64,000 nt of DNA from Schistosoma haematobium (taxonomy: Eukaryota; Platyhelminthes; Trematoda; Strigeidida; Schistosomatidae). Under the pieces are notes generated by a model. It was not told where the DNA came from. It searched no databases and saw nothing but the letters and a program-made list of their open reading frames with translations. Each line of letters starts with the position of its first letter. Position 1 is the stretch's first letter. Positions 19,815-30,614 of this stretch are shown here, one piece after another. The stretch spans positions 42,277,691-42,341,690 of the forward strand of contig NC_067198.1 of the NCBI RefSeq assembly GCF_000699445.3, read 5' to 3'. A program made the position numbers and the translations under genes.

Positions 19815-20115
19815 ATTAGGGAGAGAGTATAGGTTATGGGCGACCTTTGGGCGCCGACAAAGTGACTCTGAGAGTGTCTACCTACTTACTAGGACTAAAT
19901 AAGGGTTATAAAGCAGTTTGAAGAATAAGGATTATGATTTACAGTTGATTGTTAGGGTTAGGAATTAGATATAGGGTTTTCATCACGAACTAATATCACC
20001 TATAATGCCAAGACTCTATTTGGCTAAATGAGTGAATAAATTTCGTGCCAAAAACCTAAGACCTCTTATTGAAAATCTGATTGATTCGTTCATAAATTAT
20101 AGTCTCACCGTTATC
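19815..20115 (+). repeat. Interspersed repeat X
   Basis: A similar sequence lies inverted at 31248-31475 and in two halves at 36585-36703 / 37565-37620. Shared blocks: GGTTAGGAATTAGATATAGG, GCTAAATGAGTGAATAAATT and TCGTTCATAAATTATAGTCT. No coding capacity; origin unknown. Confidence 0.6.
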
Positions 20116-20119
20116 ACCA

Positions 20120-20570
20120 TTTGTCCAATAGGAAACCTACACTTTGAGATTTTGGAATGTTCTTCCAAATGATGATTGGATAGAATATCTTCAGCTGTTT
20201 CTGAACTTCTTAAAGTTTCTTTGAGTTCACCTGTGGGCTATCCATATATCACTGTCATTTTAAAATATAATGATAGAATTGCTCTATAGTTGAATAGTGC
20301 TTCAGTTTTATTCTCTAATGAGATTTTTTTTCTATTTAAAGAAAAATAAATATGACATTAGAAATATGAAAACTGTCTTATGTCTTATGATCCGACGGTA
20401 TGTTTAACTACTATAATGAAACATTGAAATTTATCATTTCACAATTCAAGTAAGAAAATAATTAAATTGCCCAAAAATTGCGTGTTAATTATTCACCCAG
20501 AAAATTTCTCACCGTTTTTAATTTAATTTTTATTCATAATTTCAATGGATTACATAATAATATTCTAAGT
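20120..20570. other. AT-rich spacer, no gene seen
   Basis: No recognised feature. Confidence 0.4.
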
Positions 20571-20572
20571 TA

Positions 20573-20864
20573 GTATCAGAAGGGGTTTTGTGGAGATTGT
20601 AGTAATTTCAACAGTTGAGATCATGAGTCAATTGAAGCTAGACCACTACCATGGAAAACCCGGAAGCACTGGACGGCCGTTTTGTCCTATTGTGGGACTG
20701 ACAGTTCCTGGGTTCGAATCCCGCAAGGCGGGGTCGTGGATGAGGAGTCCCACAATGGGATGAAACAGTCGGCCAGTACTTCCAGGTTTTCAATAGTGGT
20801 CTAAAATCAATCAGTTCATGATCTTAATCAAAAACTTAATAATCTCCACAATCGTATACTGATA
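20573..20864. repeat. SINE-B1/B2 inverted chimera
   Basis: An antisense SINE-B1 piece (tail and 3' half of hammerhead, 20573-20699) is fused to a sense SINE-B2 piece (B box, hammerhead remnant, tail, 20700-20864). The halves can fold on each other. The sub-family switch at the junction shows the halves came from different RNAs or from a mixed template. Confidence 0.7.
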
Positions 20865-20869
20865 AAAAC

Positions 20870-21115
20870 TTAAGCTTGTTTACTGAAACAATGGAACGAA
20901 CTGTGGATTGATTTAATTAGTACTAAATCAGATCATTTATTTACATATGTACTTATTAGACTTTTTCAAAGATATCTTTATTATTGATAAAGTGTATGTA
21001 AAATGTATCATTTTCAAGTAATAAACAATACCTGTCAACACTTCACTCTGAGGTAATTTATTCCTTTATGTATATTAAAAGGCGCATTCATGATAAAGTT
21101 TGATGTAGTAAATAA
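20870..21115. other. AT-rich spacer, no gene seen
   Basis: No recognised feature. Confidence 0.4.
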
Positions 21116-21232
21116 GCCGAAACTGCTGTCCAGTGCATCCAAGTTTTCCATGGTAATAGTCTAGCCTCAATTGACTTATGAATTCAACGATATGAAATTA
21201 ATAAAATCTCCACAAAACCCCTTTTGATAATA
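21108..21232 (+). repeat. SINE-B1 3' fragment beginning at the ribozyme cleavage region
   Basis: The recognisable SINE begins at GAAACTGCTGTCCAGTGC (about 21120), that is, at the GAAA box just upstream of the hammerhead cleavage site, and runs to the tail (CACAAAACCCCTTTTGAT). Confidence 0.6.
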
Positions 21233-21329
21233 ATATACATTTGTCAATATGTGATATAATATAGTTATCGAATAATATTGTTATGGTGATGTTTTAATTT
21301 CAGCATGATGACTCCACAGTTCATTTGTA

Positions 21330-21735
21330 GTGGCTTTGCTTCGTTAATCGATTACCCTTGTTACCGTTATGATATAAACCTCAACGGTGTTTGAAATCAG
21401 AAGGCAAAGAGAAGCAAGAACTACAGCTTATTAGTGGATAGCACAGACTACAAAGCTATAAGCACATCGAGCGTATTTGAAGTGGAGAGGCGAATGTGTA
21501 TATGTGAACAATTTATAGTCAAATCGAATAAGAGCTCAGCAAGGCAAGGCAAGGACTATTAATAGGATTTTAGTACATATGTATATGAGGAAGAGGATGA
21601 ATGATCGAGTGATATTTAAGCAGCCAGCATTTAAGCTAAAGTCTGTTATGTGCTCTAGTGATCGTTGCGGTACAAAGAAACATGCGAATTGTTATTGTTC
21701 AAATAATATTGTTTGTGAAGTAAGTTAATAATATG
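21330..21735. repeat. Unidentified GC-richer repeat, LTR-like
   Basis: This block is less AT-rich than its surroundings, with a small hairpin (CCGTTATGATATAAACCTCAACGG at its edge) and no convincing protein. The composition resembles LTR or leader sequence. Not named. Confidence 0.25.
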
Positions 21736-21739
21736 ACTT

Positions 21740-22265
21740 AGCCAAAACTGACCATAGTCGAAATTGGTTGTAGAATAGTTGCTATACATCACCTCGTACC
21801 AATATGATAAGCAAACTATTTCAAATCTGATTAAGATGGTTTAATGATTTAATCTTATTTTGTTTTGTATGTACATACTACCAAGGTGTCTCAAACTATG
21901 TAGAAGATGTACAGTACTCCACAGTTCTGAATAACTTTCCAGATGATAATCTGTAATGTAAACTATTATTTCTAAATAAATTAATCTACTCAAATTATGT
22001 AACTAATATTTTCCTTTCATTGAATATAAAGTATCCTAGAACAAATTCTAAATCTTCATGAGATCAATTTCAATATCAAAACTCAGTGGGTTTCTTAGTT
22101 TTCCTGTCAAGCTTGCCATAGCGAATACCAGAATCAAAACTTACGTAACATTAACTACAAAATTCAAAAGATTAGCCGAGTAAAATGAATAATGTTCAAG
22201 TGAAATCTAAAAATAAAAAAACGGGTAGAAAATTGAAGGGATGAGAAAAGGTGTTAAATAGCTAA
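21740..22265. other. AT-rich spacer, no gene seen
   Basis: No recognised feature. Confidence 0.4.
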
Positions 22266-22269
22266 GTGT

Positions 22270-22590
22270 TTTGGGAGAAAGAACAAACCAGATCCCAACG
22301 GAGGAAGAAATTAGGAAGAAGCGCTGGAAGTGGATAGGACACACATTGAGGAAAGTACCCAATTGCGTTACAAGACAAGCCCTCACATGGAATTCTCAAG
22401 GCCAAAGGAAAAAAGGAAGACCAAAGAACACATTACGCCGAGAAATGGAGATAGACATGAGAAAAATGAATAAGAATTGGATGAAGTTAGAAAAGAAGGC
22501 GGAGGACAGAGTGGGTTGGAGAATGCTGGTCGGCGGCCTATGTTCCATTAGGAGTAACAGGAATAAGTAAGTAAGTAAGCTAAGTGTTTT
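22270..22590 (+). pseudogene. RTE-type retrotransposon C-terminal fragment, frame open
   Basis: A 99-codon open frame (22271-22570) covers the family's last segment: [20 protein letters not shown], the [15 protein letters not shown] block, [12 protein letters not shown], and [15 protein letters not shown]. It ends in AAGTAAGTAAG. No stop inside, so this is among the younger copies, but 5' truncation removes endonuclease and RT. Same family as 31995-32262, which shares [20 protein letters not shown]. Confidence 0.8.
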
Positions 22591-22599
22591 GATAGTGGA

Positions 22600-22715
22600 A
22601 GTAAGCAAGGAAATGTAGAATTGACAATAATCAATTTTTGAATAAACACATTCGGTTTAAGAATTTAAATAACTTTAGTTACAGCAAAATGCAAATTCAT
22701 TTGAAGTCACTTGTC
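22600..22715. other. AT-rich spacer
   Basis: No recognised feature. Confidence 0.4.
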
Positions 22716-22719
22716 AGAA

Positions 22720-22935
22720 TTGATTGGTCATTGGGTGGTGATTACTGTCATGTGTGTCATGTCCTTATTTAGTGCAGGTCGAATGTTGTCGACCATGTTG
22801 CAATGTGGCCTGGGAGCACCAATTCCCTCAAGATTACAGACACACCTTGCTGACGAGTGCCAAGTAGCACGAAACTCGGGTCCAGGGTTTCCTGTCGACT
22901 ACTTCCAACCACCATCTGAAGTCACTTGTTTATAG
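22720..22935 (+). repeat. Hammerhead-bearing repeat, single copy in window
   Basis: A GC-richer block with a leader hairpin (GGTCGA...TCGACC, about 22777-22794) and then the intact hammerhead (separate entry). The 3' end reads CCACCATCTGAAGTCACTTG, and the flank start near 22707 also has TGAAGTCACTTG, so TGAAGTCACTTGT may be a target-site duplication (about 22703-22715 and 22917-22929). It is neither SINE-B nor the usual Sm-alpha sequence. Confidence 0.6.
22839..22896 (+). ncRNA. Hammerhead ribozyme, structurally intact
   Basis: Every core position is present. Core CTGACGA is at 22850-22856 and stem II is GTGC/GCAC with loop CAAGTA (22857-22870). GAAA is at 22871-22874, the one-pair stem III C/G encloses loop TCGG (22875-22880), and UC is at 22881-22882, with cleavage after C22882. 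Stem I has inner pairs CCTTG/CAGGG (22845-22849 with 22883-22887), an internal loop, and outer pairs GACA/TGTC (22839-22842 with 22893-22896). The open end is at stem I (type I topology), with a very short stem III as in schistosome SINE ribozymes. It would cut in cis in the RNA. Activity is predicted, not shown. Confidence 0.85.
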
Positions 22936-22939
22936 ATTA

Positions 22940-23690
22940 TTCTGAAAGACATTAAAATGTCAACAAGATGTCCATTATCAGGCAAATGATTTGCAACCAT
23001 ATTGTTGAAAGCAAGTTGAAGACTTAGTTTTAATTACTATGATATAAGCTCGGAGCATTAACTCTTCATACTATCTCTCTAATTTATGTACATACAGACT
23101 GGTAAACCAATTTGGAGGTGATATGTGGCAGATATATGTCCACTAATGACTATCTTATTGAATAATTTATCGAGGTACGTTACGTCGGTCAAATAGATAG
23201 AAGAGTTTATCTTAATTTTTTCTAATATGTTCTAACAAGCCTTCGTTCAAGAGGATCAAGTACATTAAGTGGCATAGTTTTTTTTGACATCTACCAAACA
23301 CAAGACACCATGAAACAATCTATCTCTAGCCTTGCAAAATTTATTGCCATAAAACCTTCGATGCTTGTTTTAATTATCTAAAACAAGGGAACAATTATCC
23401 ATTTCACTTCAGTCTGGTAACATAATTTCCATTTAATTACATCATTTTTTCAACTCTTTGGCTCATTTGATCATTTTTTAAAGTCATTTTATTTTTTTGT
23501 CCACCATTCGTTAAAACTAATTTATGTTTAGTTACCTGTTTCATTCGTCTTATTTCTAAATGTCATTAGGGTTTGTACATTGCATAACTACTATTCAGAA
23601 TTTTCTTCAGGATATTCTCTGGATCTTTGCCACACTATGCTAATATGTGTTTGTATTATCTTGGGACTGAATTACTGTCTCACATAAAGA
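22940..23690. other. AT-rich spacer, no gene seen
   Basis: No coding or repeat signal recognised. Confidence 0.4.
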
Positions 23691-23699
23691 GTTGTGGAC

Positions 23700-24065
23700 A
23701 CTGTCGAATTTTGTTGAGGTCACGACTCAGTTTGAATTAAAGCATCACTGAATTCCTGAAAGCAGTAGACAGTTGTTTCATTCTAGAATGGGACTTATCA
23801 GTATTGGAAATCCACGACTCCGTTACCAGAGACTAAACTCAGAACTTTAGGTATCGCGCGCAAACGTTTACTCCCTAGACCACTGAGCCAAGATCTAGTA
23901 GTGTACATTCTAGAATTTAAGTGTCCACTCATGAGCTCGAAGGTTCATGCTTCAGTCCATAGGGTTGGGATCGTGAATGCACACTATTCAGGAGTTCCAT
24001 CTTTGGACGAAACTGCTTTACAGCAATTCCAAGTTCTCAATAATTCTCTAAATTGTATCGCGTAA
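23700..24065. repeat. Two old SINE-B-like copies in opposite orientation
   Basis: 23700-23920 reads antisense (hammerhead-derived TTTCATTCTAGAATGGGACT, then the A-box region TAGACCACTGAGCC). 23935-24065 reads sense (AAGGTTCATGCTTCAGTCC as the B-box region, then TTTGGACGAAACTGC). Both strongly diverged. Confidence 0.5.
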
Positions 24066-24069
24066 ATAA

Positions 24070-24985
24070 CATAATCAGTTCAAACATTATTCTCATATAC
24101 AGTGATTATGAATAATATTTGGTTTAGATAAATGTATTTCACAACATATGTCCACAAAGTGAAATAATTCAATCTTCCTATCGTTTTAGTAGCCCTTTGA
24201 TAAATATTCTGACTGAACGTTTGAATTGGTTGTCTAAGCTTTTCTAATAAGCTCAGACTAAATCTACACGATAACTTGAACTCGACAGAAAAGGCGCGAA
24301 ATATGCAAAGAACGCTTTAATCCAAGGTTAGTTTATGTACATATGACCTTGGGCTTCTGCAAAGTTCTGGAACTATATTGAACATAACATCGGGATAGGT
24401 AATCATCCAATCAGAAATATGACACGTGACGTTTTACTCTCTAGGTGTTTCTGAAAAACTTCTACTGAATGCTAATTGGATAAAATGTTTTCCAGCGTTT
24501 TCAGGCCCCATCTGGGCTTTTTTGAGGAATATTCTGGATCTCTTCAACACATTTCTTTTTACATTGGATCAAATTTGAGTTACCTTTGTTAAATATTGTC
24601 TCATTTAAGATAAAGGAATAAACATGACACCTGCTTGTGTGTTGAATAAACTCTAAATGCGATTATTATGAAGATATATTTTCTGAACTAATATTCTGGA
24701 TGCTACTGAACAAGTTAATAGGCCGGTGACACTTCTATCAAACAAACTAACTAGTTTTTGACATTTTAACAGGTTGAGACAAATTCATACGTCACAGAAT
24801 TGTCAAGAATGATTTTTTTCACTCATTGAGTTCTTAGAAACTGATAGCGATCGAATAGATAATCAAATGTAATATCATTCAAAAAACGTTGTCGATTCCA
24901 ATAAATACTCATGACATATCAGGAAGTGTTACTGTATAGCAGTTGTTTAAGTATCTTCACTCTTCATCAAAGATAATCGTGATCT
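24070..24985. other. AT-rich, possible LTR-like remnant at 24290-24540
   Basis: 24290-24540 is GC-richer (GGCGCGAAATATGC.., CACGTGACGTTTTACTCTC, CAGGCCCCATCTGGGC) and may be an old LTR. No protein seen. Confidence 0.3.
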
Positions 24986-25265
24986 GCAATTAAGGGTGGG
25001 TGAACACATACCTAAATGGCTACAGAAACAAATGAATTACAATGATCAAGTAAGATCACAGGATAGACATCATCCTTCATTGAGAAACATTTGATTGAGA
25101 CTAGTCATAAGGTTGACATCAAGTCAGCATTTGTAATGTTGTACAAAAACTTTCAAGAGCGCATACTAAGGTTTATTGAAGCCTTGGCTATACGGAAACT
25201 GAAACCCTTTTTATGTGTTCAAAATACTGATTTATCATCCAAAGTGGTTATCACATTATTTTTGT
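24985..25265 (+). pseudogene. Penelope-like element, GIY-YIG region fragment
   Basis: Broken frames give VGEHIPKWLQKQ (about 24998-25040) and then HKVDIKSAFVMLYKNF, RFIEALAIRKLKPFLCVQ (25091-25225). R/V-x-E-H-x-P-x-W-L before an H-x-V-D block and EA-x-x-I-R-K-L-K-P is the layout of the GIY-YIG endonuclease end of Penelope-like retroelements. These enzymes nick DNA and prime reverse transcription. Stops interrupt this copy and no RT is present. In other animals such elements are linked to hammerhead ribozymes, so co-occurrence with hammerhead SINEs is worth noting. Confidence 0.55.
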
Positions 25266-25324
25266 GTACTTTATTATTATGTAATAAATAATATAAATAT
25301 TAATTTATTCTGTCTTTAATCAAT

Positions 25325-25590
25325 AATGGAAGTGGATAGGACATACACTACGGAAATTACCAAACTGCATCATGAGACAAGCACTAATTTGGAATCCTGT
25401 AGGGAAGCGGAAAAGAGAAAGGCCAAATAATACATTACGTCAGGAAATAGAAGCAGATATGAAAAGGATAAATAACAAGTGAAAAGAACTGGAGGGGATT
25501 GCTCAGAACAGGCTTGGATGGAGAGTGTTGGTGGTCGGCCTATGCTCCTCCACGAGGAGTAACAGACAGAAGTAAGTTAGTGAATAAATT
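25325..25590 (+). pseudogene. RTE-type retrotransposon C-terminal fragment
   Basis: Matches the shared C-terminal block ([20 protein letters not shown] with frame breaks; [27 protein letters not shown]). 5' truncated, broken. Confidence 0.7.
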
Positions 25591-25594
25591 ATTA

Positions 25595-25885
25595 GATAAA
25601 CTGAAGTACAAAATATTATTGTTTGACTTATTACTGTTCACTACTAAACGGATTCGATTCTTGCTAAGATCGAAAATTGTATAGAACTTCCTGAAAATTA
25701 TGTCACTAATGATCCAAACCGATTCACCTGGTAGATTTGCTTCAAAAAAACTGGTCTCACAATCGCTTGATCACCAGTTTCATATCTGAAGAGAATGACC
25801 CGAGAACATTGTGATAATAATAATTTTTAATTCATACAACAGATATGACTGCTTACAAAGGCGTATTATGAAAAGTATTTTATTT
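25595..25885. other. AT-rich spacer, no gene seen
   Basis: No recognised feature. Confidence 0.4.
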
Positions 25886-25889
25886 GCAG

Positions 25890-26560
25890 AGGCTATTAGT
25901 CACTAGTTAACATCAATTGAAGTACAGTTGAAAACTAAGAAGCACTGGATAGTAGTGCCCATTCAAGGCAAAAACTGTGGTCATATCCATATCCTTCAGT
26001 TCCCATTTGAATATCAGATAACTGACCTGGCATCCAAATGTCCAATCAGTTCGTCATATCTTACAACCATAACCCACTGGGACTGATAATACTTATCTAA
26101 CCATCAACATATTTTAATTACACATTTCACAACTTTTCTCTAGAGTATCGGGAACTCATCTCAAATGTTTATTTTACCAGGAAAATATATCATCGAGATC
26201 ACGAAACTACGTAAGTAGGGGAACCGGTGGAAAGAAGTAAGTACTGATTATGGGCTTCGTATCATTACGGGGCTCCTCAGCAGTGCAAATCCACGATCCT
26301 AATAGGACTAAACACAGAAACGTTGTCTTGCAGCAAGTGCTTAATATTTGGACCACCAACCCAGTCTTCAGTGATTCACATATATACTGTTATGCAACCA
26401 TCCCTAGTCATCTTAAGCGGGTAAGTGCATAACACCATACTCCACTGTTTAGAACATCCCGAAAGATTTGTGAGTGCGCACTGCCGAGGAGTTTCGTTCT
26501 CGGGCAAAGCTGTTGTTTAGTACTTCCTGCTTTTCAACGATTTTCTAACATAGTTTGATT
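25890..26560. repeat. Three old SINE-B-like fragments
   Basis: 25900-26050 antisense, 26240-26330 antisense (GGGGCTCCTCAGCAGTGC, the hammerhead 5' half complement) and 26460-26560 sense (GCGCACTGCCGAGGAG, then GGGCAAAGCTG). All heavily mutated; the last still shows where the ribozyme core was. Confidence 0.5.
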
Positions 26561-26564
26561 TATA

Positions 26565-26915
26565 ATTCCAATAATATTCAACGGTTTTCACAATTCACCC
26601 TAGTGAAAACAATAATTGTCAAAGCTCAAAGTGTTATTCTATTATTACTCCAATAAATATTGTTATTTCTAAACATTCACTATCATTTCACTACTCAGCA
26701 CTGAAAGATGATGCAGGAATCATATATTAATGTTTAGAAGTTATAAAACTTATTGTTCATGTATCTTGAAATTTAGGGATATGCATCCAAATTTAATGAA
26801 TATAGTGAATACATGTCAGAAAACATTTAAATTTCATAGATAACTGAATTACGTCCATGTTCAAGTGTGGGTTTACTGAGTAGTATGCATCCTCATATCC
26901 TTCCAGAATTAAATT
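26565..26915. other. AT-rich spacer, no gene seen
   Basis: No recognised feature. Confidence 0.4.
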
Positions 26916-26919
26916 ACTT

Positions 26920-27245
26920 ACTTACTTATGCCTGTTGCTCCTCATGAAGGAGCATGGGCCGTTCACCAGCATTCTCCATCCAACCCTGTCCTAGGCAATC
27001 CTTTCCAGCTCTTTCCAGTTGCTATTCATCCTTTTCATATCTACTTCTATTTCCTGACGTAATGTATTATTTGGCATTCCTCTTTTCCGCTTCCCTTCAG
27101 GATTCCAAGTTAGGGCTTACCTCGTGATGCAGTTTGATGATTTGCGCAATGTATGTCCTATCCATTTCCATCGTCTTTTCCTAATTTCTTCTTCAGCTAG
27201 CTGGAAGCTGGTTTGTTCTCTCCCACAGAAGGCTGTTGCTGATGG
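26920..27245 (-). pseudogene. RTE-type retrotransposon C-terminal fragment, antisense
   Basis: The minus strand encodes the shared C-terminal block with few changes: (K)[14 protein letters not shown] near 27170, [12 protein letters not shown] near 27070 and [10 protein letters not shown] near 26980. It starts in ACTTACTTATG-type tail sequence on the plus strand. Confidence 0.7.
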
Positions 27246-27249
27246 ATGA

Positions 27250-27580
27250 ATAAAATTATTATGGAAACCAAGTTAACCTCAGTAATATGAATAGTCTTTA
27301 TTTGTCAATGTTGAACGTCCGTTAATTCTTGATAATTCATAAATTATACCGCATACTATTAGCCATCCATTCTTGTCAACTAAACAATAGACCACTAGAT
27401 GAAATATAGAAATTGATTAGATAAACCGTTCATTACAAATATACCTTAAATCTTAAAGATAATAACTGAACTAACTAATTCACTGACTCACTGATTTGCG
27501 AAATATCTAAAGAATTACTTCGAAAATTCTGTATTAAATTACCATTGTAAAATTAAAATTATCATTTAGGAATTTTACTA
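27250..27580. other. AT-rich spacer, no gene seen
   Basis: No recognised feature. Confidence 0.4.
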
Positions 27581-27582
27581 GT

Positions 27583-27745
27583 TGAGATCATGAGTCAATT
27601 GAAGCTAGACCACCACCATGGAAAACCTGGAAGTAATTTACGGCCGTTTCATCCTATTGTGGAACTCGTCATCAGTGCGCATCCACGATCCTGCCTAGCG
27701 AGATTGCAGCCCAGGACCTATCGGTCTCGCACGCGAACGCGAGGA
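27583..27745 (-). repeat. SINE-B1 fragment, antisense
   Basis: Tail, hammerhead and B-box region (to GACCTATCGGTCTCGC). Hammerhead core on the minus strand reads ATGACGA; dead. Confidence 0.65.
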
Positions 27746-27749
27746 TTTT

Positions 27750-28465
27750 ATGTATATTTAAACCACCCTCTTCACTTATACATTCCCACTCACTCAGTTC
27801 TCTTAAATTATGTTGCATTCATCAAATCTTGTTTAATTATTATGTAACCCGTCTTACCAGTTACATAATTTCAAGAATCTTGTGCAAACCCTTCATTACC
27901 TCTATAATTATCAGACAATTGATCTTATCTGTCTCTCAAACTCACTCAATTATTATATCACTCACCCTTCAGTGTTTTTTGATTCCGACACCAAATGACC
28001 TCCGACCTGTTCTTGGACACACACATATATATGGTTATTATTGATAACCTTTATCATTCTAATTCTTTGCATTCATTTATGTCAATTGTTTCACACTATA
28101 TCTTATCTCGATGTAAAATTTCAATGCATATTTGGTTGCAATCAGCTAATGAGAAATCACGATCTATAATGAATTCACATTATTCTTAATCCAGGTTCGT
28201 TCTTTACTTATTTAATTCCTCTAAATGACTGATTTCACAAATTGTGGAATTCTAATACAGCACCAAGAAATACATCTCAAATCCAATTACTAATTATTTA
28301 TCAACATCAATAAAAGGCATAAGGCCTTACTCGTTAACCATGATATAAGAAAAAGTACATCAAAGATCAACTAATCATTTGCTTTATATTTCTTTGTAAA
28401 TAAAATCACATTTATATTCAGTTTTAATAATCACTGACGCCTTTTAAAAATAGACATTGTGTTAA
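27750..28465. other. Pyrimidine-rich sequence, possible old repeat
   Basis: 27755-28200 is T/C-rich with blocks such as CACCAAATGACCTCCGACC. A similar CATCAAATGACCTCGCAC occurs near 4240. Possibly an old dispersed repeat. No supported gene. Confidence 0.3.
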
Positions 28466-28469
28466 GAAA

Positions 28470-29240
28470 TTAGGCACAGGAAAAACGTCAGACCCTTTCA
28501 AAGCTGCCCGCCGTTCCGTTTCAACGATCTTGAACGGCCTCACAAGAGGCGGTCATTCCGTATTTCAAATGTTGTGGGTTTGTTGGGTATCCGTTGGGTT
28601 GCACGAATACCAAGTGTTCTCATATTTAAGTGGTCTTTCGCTGCGGAAAAACCAAAAAATCATTGTGGAGACCATTAATTAAGCTCTCTATGTCTTGTAG
28701 TGCACACGTTGGATCGATTGTTACTTCATAACTTTCCAATCCCCCCATTTTAGGGAAAATTTTGCCCGATTTCGGTAAATTTTGGGGATAATTCTGGTCG
28801 AGGGCGTCCTGTTCTGTTTGCCCGGAAGCAAAACTTTTGCAAGTAGATGTAACCTGAATCGTGGATAAATTGGGACATACGGTGTCCTTGCTGTCATATT
28901 CTTCCGGGATACATAAGAAGACGAACTCTTCTAGGCAAGCTCGATCAATTACGAAATATAAACTGTATAGTTCATCATATTCTTAAACATTGCAGTCGAT
29001 GGAGGATAGATAACACTTACATCTTCCATAATAAGAACAATTCCACCACCAAGACGAAGCAAACCGTATGTACAGATTCGAGGAAGCCTATTTTTGCTTA
29101 CGAATCACCAATAAGTAGGTAAGACTGTGGTTTCTCTAACTCTTGTCTTCGTGAAGTATTCTTTACGATATAAAATATGGATCGGAATACAACAGGGTGT
29201 GGAGAGGTGACAGGAACTGTTTATTAAAAGATTTTTTTGT
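28470..29240 (-). CDS. Possible exons of an unrecognised minus-strand gene
   Basis: This island is clearly GC-richer than its flanks and has coding-like open frames on the minus strand. One exon candidate ends at a strong donor (AT|GTAAGT, boundary near 29030) and encodes RICTYGLLRLGGGIVLIMED. Downstream (about 28960-28640) two minus-strand frames stay open: one basic (about 69 codons, with RFRLHLLAKVLLPGK), one acidic (about 99 codons, with CIPEEYDSKDTVCPN). A good acceptor (TTTTTCCGCAG) lies near 28640. I do not recognise the product, cannot choose between the frames, and did not find a start codon. An earlier exon with HILYRKEYFTKTR may lie near 29130-29190. It could also be a decayed gene or transposon part. 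Confidence 0.35.
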
Positions 29241-29244
29241 AATA

Positions 29245-30257
29245 GTATTTTTAACTTAACTATATATCCAACTTGTAAACTGATTTTTCTATATCAAATG
29301 TTGCTCTTCCTGTACCAGTAATAATGATGCATCAATAAACTTTTACCCAATTTTTATCTTCATCTTCTCCGTAGTATCATAGGAAGATATACTGATAATC
29401 TTAACGGGTAACTGTTTATGAGAATTAAAAACAACTAAGTGTTTGCTTTATAAGTACCTGTGTTGTTAGGAAAACTTGTAGTACTGCATGAGTTTAGACG
29501 CTTCGCTAGAATGTTGTGTTGTATAAATGAGTTTCTTCACTGTGATAGTGTATTCGGATGGATACTTGTGGTGGATAGAACTGTTTATGGCTTTATATCA
29601 ACAAGTTATATAACATAAATAGTTTAACGCTTCATTGCTTCAACCTACATTTTATAAACAACTACCAACATCCATGTTCATCACCACCATAATTAGGGAT
29701 CAAAGGTCTTAGAGCTCAGTTTTGCATAAAACTCTGATTGTGGTATATTTTTGGCTTGTTAATTGGTGAATTTCACTTGCCCGAGTTTGTATTGTTACAA
29801 ATAACCTCATTAAACTGACTAAACATTCATCCAGGTTGTAAGCAACAAATACGTTAAACTACTAGTAAGCTAGAATAAAAGCCATGTAACAAGCACAAAC
29901 ATTACGAAAATTGACGTGTGACCGAAAAAATGCTGTTAATAGCTGATGAATAACGACATCCTAAAATCCTCGACAATATGTAACATATGCGCGAGAACTT
30001 ATGGCTTAACGTTCTGACAGTGCCAAGACGTCATAAAACATCAGTTTATAACTGGCTCCTTAAAATTAGTTTTATTCATCAAGAAATTTTGTTTTTCTTG
30101 ACTTTTTTTGTGATTATTTTCATAGATGTGTAAAAAGCAAGCCGATTGAAATTTATAAGTAATGTAAATAGTTACATTGATATCTATAATAACTCTAGTT
30201 CCAGTTTACTTGAATTACTGATTTCAGCAACCAAAGTTGTCTTAATTGACACTGGTT
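29245..30257. other. AT-rich sequence, no gene seen
   Basis: No supported gene, repeat or RNA. Confidence 0.4.
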
Positions 30258-30613
30258 TGTAGTGTGGAGTCAAGTCGCGTTTGACTATGATCACCACTAC
30301 AAGAAGATTGCGTACCAGAACAGGCTAAACCTCCGAATAAACCAGAAAGCAGAAGGCGATTGAAGGTTGTAGTAAGATATATTTGTTGGCAATCTCGTGA
30401 TATCAAAATAATATCGAGATCGTGCAGAAAGAGTACAAGTGGAACTACTGAGCAAACGTAAGTTCGTGCAAGGTCACAAGCAAAGGGAGAGTGTCTGTCT
30501 TTAGTATAGTTAAACAAACAAGTACGGTAAAACAATCGCTGGTACAACTGGTTATAATAATAATTGTTTCAATTATACCAATCGCGTTCCCTTGATAAAA
30601 GTAGGTCACTACA
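30258..30613 (+). repeat. Solo LTR of the gypsy element at 44.9-50 kb
   Basis: It starts TGTAGTGTGG and ends GGTCACTACA, the same inverted termini and similar length (356 bp) as the LTR at 49623-49984. Shared internal blocks include TTGACTATGATCACCACTAC and AAACAATCGCTGGTAC. More diverged than that LTR and with no internal region next to it, so a product of LTR-LTR recombination or an old relic. Confidence 0.8.
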
Positions 30614-30614
30614 A

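Noticed and set aside
19940..19990. TTAGGGTTAGG as interstitial telomere repeat
   Set aside because: Only about two units, and it is an internal part of dispersed repeat X, also present in the copy at 31370-31395.
27590..27847. Open frames over SINE-B copies (also 1838-2077, 18202-18423, 33093-33314, 42235-42624)
   Set aside because: They lie on SINE or retroelement sequence, mostly on the wrong strand, and share residues only because the repeat is shared.
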